A DNA stretch of 64,000 bases from Rhodanobacteraceae bacterium (GCA_009996615.1 JAACZU010000003.1:1-64000); one strand, 5' to 3'; shown: positions 17,884 to 26,852, numbered from the stretch's first letter. Made by a program: numbers and translations. Notes: generated by a model from the sequence alone, not told the origin.

Positions 17884-19854
17884 ATGCGCCCCGCGGTAGG
17901 GCTCTTGGGTCTTTTGGCCGTCACCGTGCTGGTCTACGCCGTTGGCTTGAATGGCCCGTTTCTCCTCGATGACCCGCCCAATCTCATCTTGCCGATCAAT
18001 GCCTGGCTTCGCGGCGAAACCGGTTGGCAGGAAGTCCTCCTCGGAAATCGTTCCGGCCTGTTGGGCCGGCCGCTTTCGATGCTGAGTTTCATCGCCAACG
18101 CGGCAAGCTCTGGAATGAAGCCGCTGCCGTTCAAGGCCACGAATCTCGCTATCCATGTCGCTTGCGGCCTACTGATCTACGCGCTACTCGTCCGCCTACT
18201 GAAGCGCGACGCTCAGCTCAGCGCCAAGGCGACACTGATCGCACTCCTGATCAGCGCGGTGTGGCTGCTCCACCCGATCCAGGTCAGCACGGTTCTGTAC
18301 ATCGTGCAAAGGATGGCGCAGCTCAGCGCGCTATTCATATTGCTTGGACTGCTGGCTTACGTGCATGGACGCCAGGTAATCGAGCAAGGACGCCTGCGCG
18401 CGGGTATGGCTTGGCTATTCCTGGCTGTTCCGTCCGCGACCACGATGGCCATGCTCTGCAAGGAAAACGGGGCCCTCGTGCCTGCGCTATGTGCCGTGAT
18501 CGAGCTCGGTTACTTCCGTACGCGCGCGCAAGCGCCGCGGACGCAATCAGTAAACGTGTTCTTCATCTTGTTCTTGGCGGCTCCTGCCACTCTGATCACG
18601 TGCTTCTATGCGCTTCATCCAGAGCGGCTACTCGCAGGCTATGACGAACGCCTATTCACCTTGAGTGAGCGCCTAATGAGCCAGCCACGTGCGCTGTTCG
18701 ACTACATCGGCGCCCTGCTACTGCCACGCGGCCCCATGCTCGGCATCTATACTGACGATTTCGCAGCGTCGCGCAGCCTGCTGACCCCACCAGCAACACT
18801 GTTCGCGATAATCGGGCTGGCCGCGCTGATCGTCGGTGCAGTTCTTGTCCGTACGCGAATGCCAGCGTTTTTCACTGGCATCGGTTTGTTCCTCGTCGGT
18901 CATGCGATGGAATCCACGGTTTTTCCGCTCGAACTGTATTTCGAGCATCGCAACTACCTGCCTTCCGTCGGCGTCTTCCTCGCACTGGCCAGTGTAGTCG
19001 GGAGCGCAGTAGCCAAGCTGTTGCAAGGAGAACGTGCAGATCGCGCAAAGCGACTACTAACGGTCGGCGCAGTAGCGATACTCGCGATGCTGGCATTGGC
19101 CACGTTTGCGCGCGCCTCCGTCTGGCGGTACTGGCCGTCGCTCGCCGAGCAGGGCGCACGTGAGCATCCAAACTCGATGCGCGCCCAGCTTGATCATGCG
19201 TCCATGCTGATGGCCGGGAAGCAATATACGGAGGCGCGAAAGGTAGTCGAACATCTGGAGCGCATCGACAACCCTGCTGCCCACCACGTGGCGGTGATTG
19301 AGATGGTATTCTTGCAGTGCCTTGAGCACGCTGAGGCCACACCGGATTCTATCGCACGCATCTCCAGAATCGCCGGCGACAAGCTCCAGCTTTCGGAGAT
19401 GCTGACATTCAAGAAGTTGGCAGAGTATCTCCACAAGCACGAATGTCGGAACCTGAGTAAGGCCCATTTGGCGACGTTGATCCGCGATATCGTTGATGCA
19501 GCGCCGCAACCACAGACGCTGACAGCTATCTGGCGAAGTCGCTTCACCGCCGCGGAGCTGTATATGCATGACGGCCAGCCCGTAGAGGCGCAGCAACAGG
19601 CGGCATTGGCCTGGATGAGCGGCACGGCAGACACAGCCGTTGGTGTGTACTTGGCTCGACTCTACTACTTCATTGGCGACCGGGAGAGTGCGCGGCTTGT
19701 ACTGGGGGACGTGAGCAAGCGTGTTGCGACATGGGATCGACGCAATCTCGTGCAGATCTCCGATCTGCAGCAAAAGCTCGACAATGAAAGTCTCGCGCCT
19801 TCGCCGCTGCCAAGCGAAACAGCACCCAGCCCCGCGGCCGAAACGCCACGCTGA
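17884..19854 (+). CDS. GT-C-like polytopic membrane protein with TPR C-terminus, candidate pilin glycosyltransferase
   Basis: A 656-residue protein. Residues 1-~440 hold about ten membrane segments; ~445-630 is a soluble, helical TPR-like region. The first external loop has GPFLLDDPPNL, resembling the DD/DE motif of GT-C transferases, and EHRNYLPSVGVFLALA resembles the conserved segment of TMTC/PMT-type proteins. GT-C enzymes transfer sugars from lipid carriers on the outer face of the membrane. Placed directly after pilA, like TfpO/TfpW-type enzymes, it may glycosylate pilin. The start is taken at the ATG abutting the pilA terminator; no ribosome-binding site is visible. Lower GC and mixed codon use suggest transfer. 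Confidence 0.65.
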   Translation: MRPAVGLLGLLAVTVLVYAVGLNGPFLLDDPPNLILPINAWLRGETGWQEVLLGNRSGLLGRPLSMLSFIANAASSGMKPLPFKATNLAIHVACGLLIYALLVRLLKRDAQLSAKATLIALLISAVWLLHPIQVSTVLYIVQRMAQLSALFILLGLLAYVHGRQVIEQGRLRAGMAWLFLAVPSATTMAMLCKENGALVPALCAVIELGYFRTRAQAPRTQSVNVFFILFLAAPATLITCFYALHPERLLAGYDERLFTLSERLMSQPRALFDYIGALLLPRGPMLGIYTDDFAASRSLLTPPATLFAIIGLAALIVGAVLVRTRMPAFFTGIGLFLVGHAMESTVFPLELYFEHRNYLPSVGVFLALASVVGSAVAKLLQGERADRAKRLLTVGAVAILAMLALATFARASVWRYWPSLAEQGAREHPNSMRAQLDHASMLMAGKQYTEARKVVEHLERIDNPAAHHVAVIEMVFLQCLEHAEATPDSIARISRIAGDKLQLSEMLTFKKLAEYLHKHECRNLSKAHLATLIRDIVDAAPQPQTLTAIWRSRFTAAELYMHDGQPVEAQQQAALAWMSGTADTAVGVYLARLYYFIGDRESARLVLGDVSKRVATWDRRNLVQISDLQQKLDNESLAPSPLPSETAPSPAAETPR

Positions 19855-19872
19855 TTGATCTTTCAGACTCAC

Positions 19873-21057
19873 ATGAGTATCAGCCGGTCATCAAAGATTG
19901 ATTGCTCTCCTCCTTTTCTTGTCTTTGGCGCCCCAGAGGTCGGCGAAGAGGAGATACGCGAAGTCGAGGAATGCCTTCGGTCGGGCTGGCTCGGGACCGG
20001 TCCGCGCGTTGCTAGATTCGAGCGCGACTTTGCCGCCTATGTCGGTGTGACTGCGAACAAAGTGACGGCAGTCAATTCCTGCACGGCAGCTCTGCACGTG
20101 GCAATGGTGGCCGCTTCCCTGCCCGCCGGCAGCGAGGTGATCACCACACCGCTGACCTTCTGTGCCACTGTTAACGCGATCCTCCACGCCGGTCTGACCC
20201 CTGTGCTCGCCGATGTCGATCCGCTCACACAGAACATAGATCCGGCTGCGATCGAGGCGGCGATCACCCCGCGCACGCGCGCGATTCTCCCCGTGCACTT
20301 TGCCGGGCGCGCGTGCGACATGGAGCGAATCATGGCGATCGCGCGCAGGCACGACTTGGTGGTGATCGAAGATTGCGCACACGCGATCGAAACCGAATAC
20401 CGCGGCAAGAAGGCCGGCACGTTCGGCGACTTTGGCTGCTTCAGCTTCTACGTGACGAAAAACGTCGTGACGGGCGAGGGCGGCATGATCCTCGGCCGCG
20501 ACGAGGCGCTGGTCGCACGCACCAAGATGCTGGCGCTACACGGCATGAGCAAGGATGCTTGGCATCGCTTCGGTGATGCCGGCTACAAGCATTATCAGGT
20601 CGTCGAGTGCGGCTTCAAGTACAACATGATGGATCTGCAGGCCGCGATCGGCATCCATCAGCTGGCACGGGTCGAAGCAAACTGGATCCGGCGCAAGGAA
20701 ATCTGGGCGCAGTACCAGGCCGCTTTCGTCGACCTGCCGATTGGTCTGCCGGCTGAGCCGGAGGCCGGTACGCGTCACGCCCACCACCTGTACACGATCG
20801 CCGTCACCCCGGATCGCTGCGGCGTCGAGCGCGACGCGTTCCTCGATGCCATGACCGCGGCCCGCATCGGCGTTGGCGTGCATTACCTCAGCGTGCCTGA
20901 GCATCCGTACTACCAGCAGCGCTTCGGCTGGCAGCCGGATCACTGGCCCGTCGCGCGTGACATCGGCCGCCGCACGGTGAGCCTGCCGATCTCGCCCAAA
21001 CTTTCCGAAGCCGATGTCGCACGCGTAATCGATGCCGTGCGCGCGCAATGCCGTTGA
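19873..21057 (+). CDS. DegT/DnrJ/EryC1/StrS-family sugar aminotransferase
   Basis: A 394-residue PLP-dependent nucleotide-sugar aminotransferase. The catalytic lysine is Lys196 in FYVTKNVVTGEGGM, and EDCAHAIETEYRGKKAGTFGDFGCFSFY is the typical cofactor region. LRSGWLGTGPRVARFERDFA and VNSCTAALHVAM are family hallmarks. It would add an amino group to a keto-sugar nucleotide, as ArnB or WecE do. ATG at 19873 is used; a TTG at 19855 is possible. It overlaps the next gene by 10 bp, so the two are coupled. GC is somewhat below the neighbourhood. Confidence 0.9.
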   Translation: MSISRSSKIDCSPPFLVFGAPEVGEEEIREVEECLRSGWLGTGPRVARFERDFAAYVGVTANKVTAVNSCTAALHVAMVAASLPAGSEVITTPLTFCATVNAILHAGLTPVLADVDPLTQNIDPAAIEAAITPRTRAILPVHFAGRACDMERIMAIARRHDLVVIEDCAHAIETEYRGKKAGTFGDFGCFSFYVTKNVVTGEGGMILGRDEALVARTKMLALHGMSKDAWHRFGDAGYKHYQVVECGFKYNMMDLQAAIGIHQLARVEANWIRRKEIWAQYQAAFVDLPIGLPAEPEAGTRHAHHLYTIAVTPDRCGVERDAFLDAMTAARIGVGVHYLSVPEHPYYQQRFGWQPDHWPVARDIGRRTVSLPISPKLSEADVARVIDAVRAQCR

Positions 21058-22070
21058 ACGAGCGGCCAGCGGAACGGCCCGCGCTGCCATCGCGCAGGCC
21101 GTCCCATCTGGCCGGTCTGCGACGGGTCGCAGGCACTTGGCTCCATTCCACGCATGCGCGCCGGCCATGGCTACGTCATGGGATGAGCGCGCTGCTGCTG
21201 CTCGGCGGCATGCTGTTCGTAATACATGCGCTGCATGGGCAGCTCGCCGACCTGACCGCGGCCGCGGTAGAGATCCATCCTTTGATCTTCCCGGCGCTCG
21301 CGTTGCTGGCGACGCTCACCGTGCTTGTCACGGCAAGCCTGCACGCGGAGATCGTCGCGCGGACCGGTTCGGCTCCGATCGACTTTGCGCGCGTGCGTTA
21401 TGCGTATGCCGCCAGTCAGGTGGCCCGCTATGTGCCCGGCAAGGTATTCGGCGTGCTCCTCGAGACGCAGATGCTGGCGCCGGCCGTGGGCGTTGGCCAA
21501 GTCGTAACGGCGACGTTGCTGCAAACCCTCCTCGCATATGCGTGGGCCGGTGCCGCGGCCGTCATCATCCTCGGCACGCTCGGCCTGGACTCGGCGTGGC
21601 CGGGGCTCCTGGCGCCGGTCGTCCTCGCCTTGTTGTGGCTCGCGCAGCGCAACCGCTGGCCGGAGCGCATGCGCAGCACCCTCGGCACTGGTACGAATGC
21701 TACGCCAGCGCCGGCACGTTCGACCGACTCGAGCCGACGCAGCGCTCGGCGCAGCACGCTGCTGCTCGCGATTCAGTGGCTCCCGTTCTTCGCCATGTGG
21801 ATACTGCTGGCCGCCGCGGACCACGGCATTGCTGCCGCGTCATGGCTGGGCGCAAGCTACCTGCTCGCCTCCATCGGCGGCTCGCTGCTGGTGCTCGTGC
21901 CATCTGGGCTCGTGGTGCGAGAGGCGGCCTTCGTCTGGCTGGGCGGACTGTACGGCCTGCCCGCCTCGTCGCTGGTAGCCTGGGCAGTCGTCGTTCGCCT
22001 CGCACTGACGTTTGCCGACGTCCTTGCCGTGCCGGTGCTATGGATCGTCTCGCGCCTGCGGGCACACTGA
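21048..22070 (+). CDS. Flippase-like polytopic membrane protein (LPG_synthase_TM / UPF0104)
   Basis: A 340-residue inner-membrane protein with about seven to eight hydrophobic segments. The pattern YAYAASQVARYVPGKVFGVLLE matches the conserved RY(I/V)PGK region of UPF0104/lysylphosphatidylglycerol synthase transmembrane proteins, and VPSGLVVREAAFVWLGG is the second hallmark. It has only the membrane domain, not the aminoacyl transferase. Such stand-alone domains occur in polysaccharide clusters and may move lipid-linked sugars. The start overlaps the aminotransferase end by 10 bp. Confidence 0.8.
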   Translation: MPLNERPAERPALPSRRPSHLAGLRRVAGTWLHSTHARRPWLRHGMSALLLLGGMLFVIHALHGQLADLTAAAVEIHPLIFPALALLATLTVLVTASLHAEIVARTGSAPIDFARVRYAYAASQVARYVPGKVFGVLLETQMLAPAVGVGQVVTATLLQTLLAYAWAGAAAVIILGTLGLDSAWPGLLAPVVLALLWLAQRNRWPERMRSTLGTGTNATPAPARSTDSSRRSARRSTLLLAIQWLPFFAMWILLAAADHGIAAASWLGASYLLASIGGSLLVLVPSGLVVREAAFVWLGGLYGLPASSLVAWAVVVRLALTFADVLAVPVLWIVSRLRAH

Positions 22071-22086
22071 TGAAGGAGCAGTCGCA

Positions 22087-22875
22087 GTGACCGGCGATCA
22101 ACTGCAATCGGACTGGAGCGAGCGCCAACTCGAGCTCGGCAACGTGCCGCAGGCCGTGCTGTTGCGGAACCTGCCCTCAGGCGTGAATGGTCTGCTGGAT
22201 CAATGGCACCGCGCCTTGCTGCGCTGGTCGCTCGCTCCGCTGGCCCGCGCCCCCGAGACCTGGATCGCCGACCTGGGCTGCGGTTACGGCCGCATTGCGA
22301 GTGAAGCGGCCCATATGGGCTTTTCGAACGTCATTGGCCTCGACTACGAAGCCGGATTCTGTCGCCAGTACCAGCTCGACCATGGCCTTGCCGTACGCGG
22401 TTCGATTGCGCAGCCGCCGTTTGCGGCCGACAGCCTCTCGGCCGCCTACACCATCACCGCGCTCATGTACGTGGGCTTGGACGAGGCAGCGAAAGGCATG
22501 GAAACCCTCGATGCGAGTCTGAGGCCCGGCGCGCGCGTGCTGCTGCTGGAAGCTGGATCAGAGTTCAATCGGATATCGCGCATGGTTCTCCGCCGGAAGC
22601 GCATGCAATCATTGGCCGTCAGCGGTTTCAGTCATGCTGAGCTGCACGGAATCCTGCCCGCAGGTTGGCGCGCGATCGCCACCGGCAGCAATGCCGCGGC
22701 GACCTTACTGCTGCCGCTATTGCTGCTCACCCGCCGCTGGCCGCGCGTGTTCGACGCGCTTTCGGCGGTGGCGCTGCGATTGGATCGGCCGCGGCCCGGG
22801 CTCCATGATCGCGGCTGGCGACGCTTCGGCCTGCACCGCTGGGTCCTCTGCGAGAAGCCGATCAGCGCTTCGTAG
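22087..22875 (+). CDS. Class I SAM-dependent methyltransferase
   Basis: A 262-residue methyltransferase. Motif I is IADLGCGYGRIASEA (about residues 62-76), followed by an acidic strand end in VIGLDYE, and motif III-like LRPGARVLLLEAG. The C-terminal third has a hydrophobic stretch (TLLLPLLLLT) then a basic tail, suggesting membrane association. GTG at 22087 is used because AAGGAG lies just upstream; the ATG 75 bp earlier is inside the preceding gene. Its last 14 bp overlap the stop of the convergent methyltransferase. Confidence 0.85.
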   Translation: MTGDQLQSDWSERQLELGNVPQAVLLRNLPSGVNGLLDQWHRALLRWSLAPLARAPETWIADLGCGYGRIASEAAHMGFSNVIGLDYEAGFCRQYQLDHGLAVRGSIAQPPFAADSLSAAYTITALMYVGLDEAAKGMETLDASLRPGARVLLLEAGSEFNRISRMVLRRKRMQSLAVSGFSHAELHGILPAGWRAIATGSNAAATLLLPLLLLTRRWPRVFDALSAVALRLDRPRPGLHDRGWRRFGLHRWVLCEKPISAS

Positions 22876-23644
22876 CAAGCGCGGGCTTTCCGGGAGACTT
22901 CCACAACAGCCATATGTAACCCGGAAATGCCCAGTACGCGATTCGCCGGATGAACCGCGCGAGCGCCAGTTTGCGGCCGGCAAACAGGTAGCCGGCCTCA
23001 TAGCGATCGGGATCGTCGAGCACCCGCAGCGTGATGTCTTCGACATCGAACTGCGCCACGAGGCGACGCAACTGCCCGTGCGTCATGTGTCGCTCGTAGT
23101 AATAGTCCCCGCGCCCCAGCAGTTGCAGGTAATGATGCGCCCAGCTGACCGGGACCACGGACAACAACGGCAGCTTGTAATGCTGTTCGATCGGATTGAG
23201 CCGGTTTGTCGCTGCGAAATAGCAGGCGCCGCCCGGCTTCAGCACGCGTTCGATCTCGCTCATGAGGCGCATCGGGTCCGGCACGTGCTCGTACACCTGA
23301 GCGCAGAGCACGATGTCGAAGCTGGCATCAGGGGCATCGATGTTCATTGCATCGCCAACCTGGAATGTCAAGTTCGGCGCGTTGTGGCTTTGCTGGGCGA
23401 ACCGGATCGCGCTTGCATCGATGTCGATGCCAGTCAGCGATCCCACCGAGGGGGCCAGCTCCGCATCGATTATGCCGGTCGAACATCCGACATTGAGGAC
23501 TTCTGCGCGGGCAAGCCGATCACTGAAGGCCTCGGCCAGGATCAGGCGCGTCGTGTTTGCCTTACGCACGCGGCCTTCATCCGAATACATCTCGGCGTGG
23601 TTTTCGGCAAAGTCGTGCTGGTAGCCGCGCCGGGGATCAAACAT
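22862..23644 (-). CDS. Class I SAM-dependent methyltransferase (UbiE-like)
   Basis: A 260-residue methyltransferase with motif I VLNVGCSTGIIDAEL (about residues 50-64), post-I acidic GIDIDASAI, motif II FDIVLCAQVYEHV and motif III VLKPGGACYFAA. The C-terminal part has a short hydrophobic segment (YWAFPGYIWLLW). It is last in a four-gene minus-strand operon and overlaps the glycosyltransferase gene by 8 bp. The acceptor is unknown; sugar or lipid-linked glycan is inferred from context. Confidence 0.88.
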   Translation of the reverse strand: MFDPRRGYQHDFAENHAEMYSDEGRVRKANTTRLILAEAFSDRLARAEVLNVGCSTGIIDAELAPSVGSLTGIDIDASAIRFAQQSHNAPNLTFQVGDAMNIDAPDASFDIVLCAQVYEHVPDPMRLMSEIERVLKPGGACYFAATNRLNPIEQHYKLPLLSVVPVSWAHHYLQLLGRGDYYYERHMTHGQLRRLVAQFDVEDITLRVLDDPDRYEAGYLFAGRKLALARFIRRIAYWAFPGYIWLLWKSPGKPALATKR

Positions 23645-24806
23645 CGTGAGCACCTTGTTGGCGAGCCTGCAGCATCCGCAGAATGTCGGGGACGATGGCT
23701 CCAGCCAGATCGAAACGCGCCGACATGCCGGACAGCGCCTGCAGGAAACGGGACGGCGCATCATCGAGTGCACGCGCCAAGGCGTGCGCGAACGCTTCGG
23801 CGCTTGTAGCCGAAGCGATATGTCCGGTGCCATGGCCGGCGACCAACCCGGGAAGGTCGCCCACCGGCATGGCGACCACTGGAAGCCCCATTTTCATCGC
23901 ATCGGAAAACACCACCGGAATGCTCTCAATGCGCGACGGAATCAGCAGCCAATCGGCGCGGAGCATGGCATCTTCGGCGGCGGCTTTGTCGAGGTAGCCA
24001 TGCAGTTCGACCGGGCGATGCGCCGCACGAAACGCATCGATGCCCGCGCGCACCACCGGTTCGAGCGGGCCACCACCGCAGATCTCGACCGTCTCGATGC
24101 GCTGCCAGTCGTCGTCGGTCAGTCGCCTGAGCGCCTCGATCAGCAGATCCACCCCCTTGTTCAAATGCCAGCGGCCCAGAAACAGCAACCGATAGGGCGG
24201 CGCGCTCCTGAGCGGTTCTGTGCGCGTGCGTTCGATGCGCCGCGTACTGGGCAGGAACCGGACCTCGCGTCCACCGATCCGGCGGGTTTCATCGGCTAGC
24301 TTGAGGCCATCGGAATAACAGGCTTTGGCATCACGCAGCACGCGACGCAGGTAGGTGCGCACGAGCGGGATGTGCCCGAGCGTCCAGATGTCGCTGCCCA
24401 AGGTCCAAACCGAATACGCTACGCCGGAGGCGCGCGCGACACGGCGCGCCCAATGTCCAGACGGCAACGCCCACAACGCGAGGATGTGCCCGGTGGGGCC
24501 GGACTGCACGGCCCGTCGGGTCGCCTCCTCGCCCGCATCGAGCACGCGACGGATAGTCAGCAGCTCGGCCGGTTTCCATGGTTTCAGCGTGGACAGCGGC
24601 TGTTCGGGTGCCGCAAAGCGGAACACTTCGACGCCCAGCGACCAGGTTTCGCAGCTGGCACGCGGGCCGGGCGCGACGACGCGCACGGGGACGTGACGCG
24701 CGAGTTCTTCCGCGAGGTCGGACACGAACGAGCCAGCCGCTTCGCTACCATCCCCCCGAATCGGGTAGGAGGTGGTTACCAGCACGAGTGCCCGCCGTCC
24801 GCTCAT
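23637..24806 (-). CDS. GT4-family glycosyltransferase
   Basis: A 389-residue GT-B glycosyltransferase. The N-terminal domain starts with LVLVTTSYPIRGDGSEAAG. The C-terminal domain has LLFLGRWHLNKGVDLLIEALRRL, EICGGGPLE and the donor-binding region IPSRIESIPVVFSDAMKMGLPVVA, where the usual second Glu of the E-x7-E motif is Asp. It overlaps the upstream methyltransferase by 4 bp (ATGA). It likely transfers a hexose during surface glycan synthesis; donor and acceptor unknown. Confidence 0.9.
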   Translation of the reverse strand: MSGRRALVLVTTSYPIRGDGSEAAGSFVSDLAEELARHVPVRVVAPGPRASCETWSLGVEVFRFAAPEQPLSTLKPWKPAELLTIRRVLDAGEEATRRAVQSGPTGHILALWALPSGHWARRVARASGVAYSVWTLGSDIWTLGHIPLVRTYLRRVLRDAKACYSDGLKLADETRRIGGREVRFLPSTRRIERTRTEPLRSAPPYRLLFLGRWHLNKGVDLLIEALRRLTDDDWQRIETVEICGGGPLEPVVRAGIDAFRAAHRPVELHGYLDKAAAEDAMLRADWLLIPSRIESIPVVFSDAMKMGLPVVAMPVGDLPGLVAGHGTGHIASATSAEAFAHALARALDDAPSRFLQALSGMSARFDLAGAIVPDILRMLQARQQGAHDV

Positions 24807-25534
24807 GGCTTGCTGGCGAGCACGGCATAGCCGGCTGTGACGGCAGGCCAGGAGGGCAGCAGCTTTCCGCCCAGCCACGCCAACACGTTGACGACGGGAA
24901 TCGCTGCTGCGACCAGCGGAATCATCGCAATTGCAGGGCTGCGACGGCGGATCGCCTCGACCGCCATGCCGCCGAGCGCCAGGCATCCGATGAGGCCGGC
25001 GGTGTGGGCCGATCCCAGATTTGGTGCCGCGCTCTCGACACGCAAGCCGGCGGCCTCGATTTCACGCGCGAGGCCGTGTTCGGTGTAGCGCTGGAAGTCG
25101 TGCGGAGCATCGTGGATCGGATAGAGGAACGGCATCGACAGCAGCAGGCGCCCCCGTGGCCTGAGCACGCGCGCAATCTCCTCCAGCGCCTCGCGAGGAT
25201 GGCGCAGGTGCTCGACCACTTCCAGGATGATCACGGTATCAGCCGACGCATCCGGCAACGGCAGCCGGGCGGCGTCGGCAAACACGTCGGGTCGGGCGCC
25301 ATACATCAGCTTGCCGGTAGCGGGATAGTCGATACCGATATAGTCACAGCCTGGCGGCAGGCATTTCTCGATCCAGCGATCGGCGCAGCCGATATCGACG
25401 ACCCGCCCGCGCGCCGCTTCCCGGACCCAACGTGCCGTTTTGTTCGAACCGTCGAGCAGCCACTGCGGATGCAGCGGCGTGCGTCGCAAGACACGCATGG
25501 CGCGAACGAAGCGGCTGCGCACGGACGACCTCAT
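24803..25534 (-). CDS. SAM-dependent methyltransferase with C-terminal membrane segments
   Basis: A 243-residue protein. Motif I is VVDIGCADRWIEK (about 45-57), followed by YIGIDYPAT, ILEVVEHLRHP and VLRPRGRLLLSMPF. The last ~60 residues include two hydrophobic helices (IGCLALGGMAVEA and AMIPLVAAAIPVVNVLAWLGG), so it may sit at the membrane. It overlaps both neighbours by 4 bp, in the middle of a tightly coupled glycan operon. Confidence 0.87.
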   Translation of the reverse strand: MRSSVRSRFVRAMRVLRRTPLHPQWLLDGSNKTARWVREAARGRVVDIGCADRWIEKCLPPGCDYIGIDYPATGKLMYGARPDVFADAARLPLPDASADTVIILEVVEHLRHPREALEEIARVLRPRGRLLLSMPFLYPIHDAPHDFQRYTEHGLAREIEAAGLRVESAAPNLGSAHTAGLIGCLALGGMAVEAIRRRSPAIAMIPLVAAAIPVVNVLAWLGGKLLPSWPAVTAGYAVLASKP

Positions 25535-26388
25535 TCGCCGGTGCGTTGGTACATCAGGCTGGTGATCTGCTCGGAAATCAGCCCGATCAGGAACACGACT
25601 ACGGCCGCGCTGAACAACAGCGCGCTCATGTTCGTGAAGCGATGCTCGGTCACGAATGTATAGAGGTAGTGGCCAAGCCCGAGCAGGAAGAACACGGCGC
25701 CCGTCGGCACAAACAGCTTCAGCGGCGAATATAGGGTCGCGATCTTGAAGATGATCAGCAGGAAACGAATGCCATCCTTCAGCGGGCGGATGTGGCTGTT
25801 GGTGCCGACGCGCTTGTGGACAGGGATCGGTTCGTAGGCGACGGCGTAGGCGCTGCGGAAGAACGCCATCGTACAGGTGGTCGGATAGGAAAACCCGTTC
25901 GGCAGCAGGTGCAGGAACTCGCGGAACTTGTCGGCACGCACGGCGCGGAAGCCGGAGGTGAGGTCCTTCACGTCGAAGCCCGTCATGCGGCTGGCCAGCC
26001 AGTTGTAGAACGTGTTGGCCATGCCGCGATGGAAGTTGGCCTGGCCATCCGCGCCGCGCGCGCCGACGACCATGTCGTAGCCTTCGTCGAGGCGCCGCAG
26101 CAGGCGCTCGATCAGGGCCGGATCGTGCTGGCCGTCGGCGTCCATGAAGACGATGACGTCACCGGTCGCGGCGCGCGCACCGCGCTTGATAGCGGCGCCG
26201 TTGCCCATCGAATACGGGCTGCGCAGCACCGTCACGCCGTGGGCGGAACAAAGCGCCGCGGTGTCGTCGGTGGAGCCGTCGTCGATGACGATGATTTGCG
26301 CCGCAGGCTCCGCAGCCTTGAGGCGCGGCAGCAGGTCGGCCAGCGCGGCGGCCTCATTCTTCGCAGGCAGGACGATGCTGAGACTCAA
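25531..26388 (-). CDS. GT2 glycosyltransferase, polyprenyl-phosphate sugar synthase type
   Basis: A 285-residue GT-A enzyme of the dolichyl-phosphate mannose synthase/GtrB group. It has LSIVLPAKNEAAAL at the start, VIDDGSTDDT and the DXD-like FMDADGQHDP (about residues 88-97). Two C-terminal membrane helices (residues ~215-275) match the GtrB/ArnC topology. Such enzymes load a sugar onto undecaprenyl phosphate for use by GT-C transferases on the outer face, which pairs well with the GT-C-like gene next to pilA. It is first in the minus-strand operon. Confidence 0.92.
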   Translation of the reverse strand: MSLSIVLPAKNEAAALADLLPRLKAAEPAAQIIVIDDGSTDDTAALCSAHGVTVLRSPYSMGNGAAIKRGARAATGDVIVFMDADGQHDPALIERLLRRLDEGYDMVVGARGADGQANFHRGMANTFYNWLASRMTGFDVKDLTSGFRAVRADKFREFLHLLPNGFSYPTTCTMAFFRSAYAVAYEPIPVHKRVGTNSHIRPLKDGIRFLLIIFKIATLYSPLKLFVPTGAVFFLLGLGHYLYTFVTEHRFTNMSALLFSAAVVVFLIGLISEQITSLMYQRTGE

Positions 26389-26852
26389 GATGCGGATCCC
26401 CGGGGTGAGCGGTGATCATAGCGTGCGGGCGCGGCGTGAGGCTCGGAAGATGTGCGCGAGAACGCATCGAAGGGGAGTCGTCGTGACACGGGTCACGGTT
26501 GTTGCGACTCTCAAGGATGGAAAGTCCGGTTCACCTACTTGAAGGGGATGGCTGAAGAGCATCGCGCCCGCCGGCGCTCCCATGGGGCAGCGAATGGAAG
26601 AGCCGTTGCGGCGCAACCGTTCGCCGGGAAGCAACACCATCCCCACCCAACCCTCCCCTTGAAGGGGAGGGCTGGAGAGCATCGCGCCTGCCGCCCCCGC
26701 AGGGCAGCAGCAGCGGACGGAAGAGCCGTCGCGGCGCGGCCGTTCGCCGGGAAGCAGCATCATCCCCGCCCCCGCCCGCCCCCTCGCGCATCCCTGTGCT
26801 CGCAAGTCCGGCTCACCTCTTGAACGGGAGGGCTGAAAAGCATCGCGCCTAG
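26389..26852. repeat. Repeat-filled region upstream of the glycan operon
   Basis: REP-like fragments with AGCATCGCGCC lie at about 26559, 26671 and 26837, each preceded by GGGGATGGCTG or GGGAGGGCTG. A CCCTCCCCTTGAAGGGGAGGG palindrome is at about 26651-26671. Two direct copies of GGAAGAGCCGT...CCGTTCGCCGGGAAGCA start at about 26597 and 26719, roughly 122 bp apart. The right end is a REP half cut by the insertion sequence. No gene is seen; the promoter of the glycan operon should be in 26389-26550. Confidence 0.65.
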
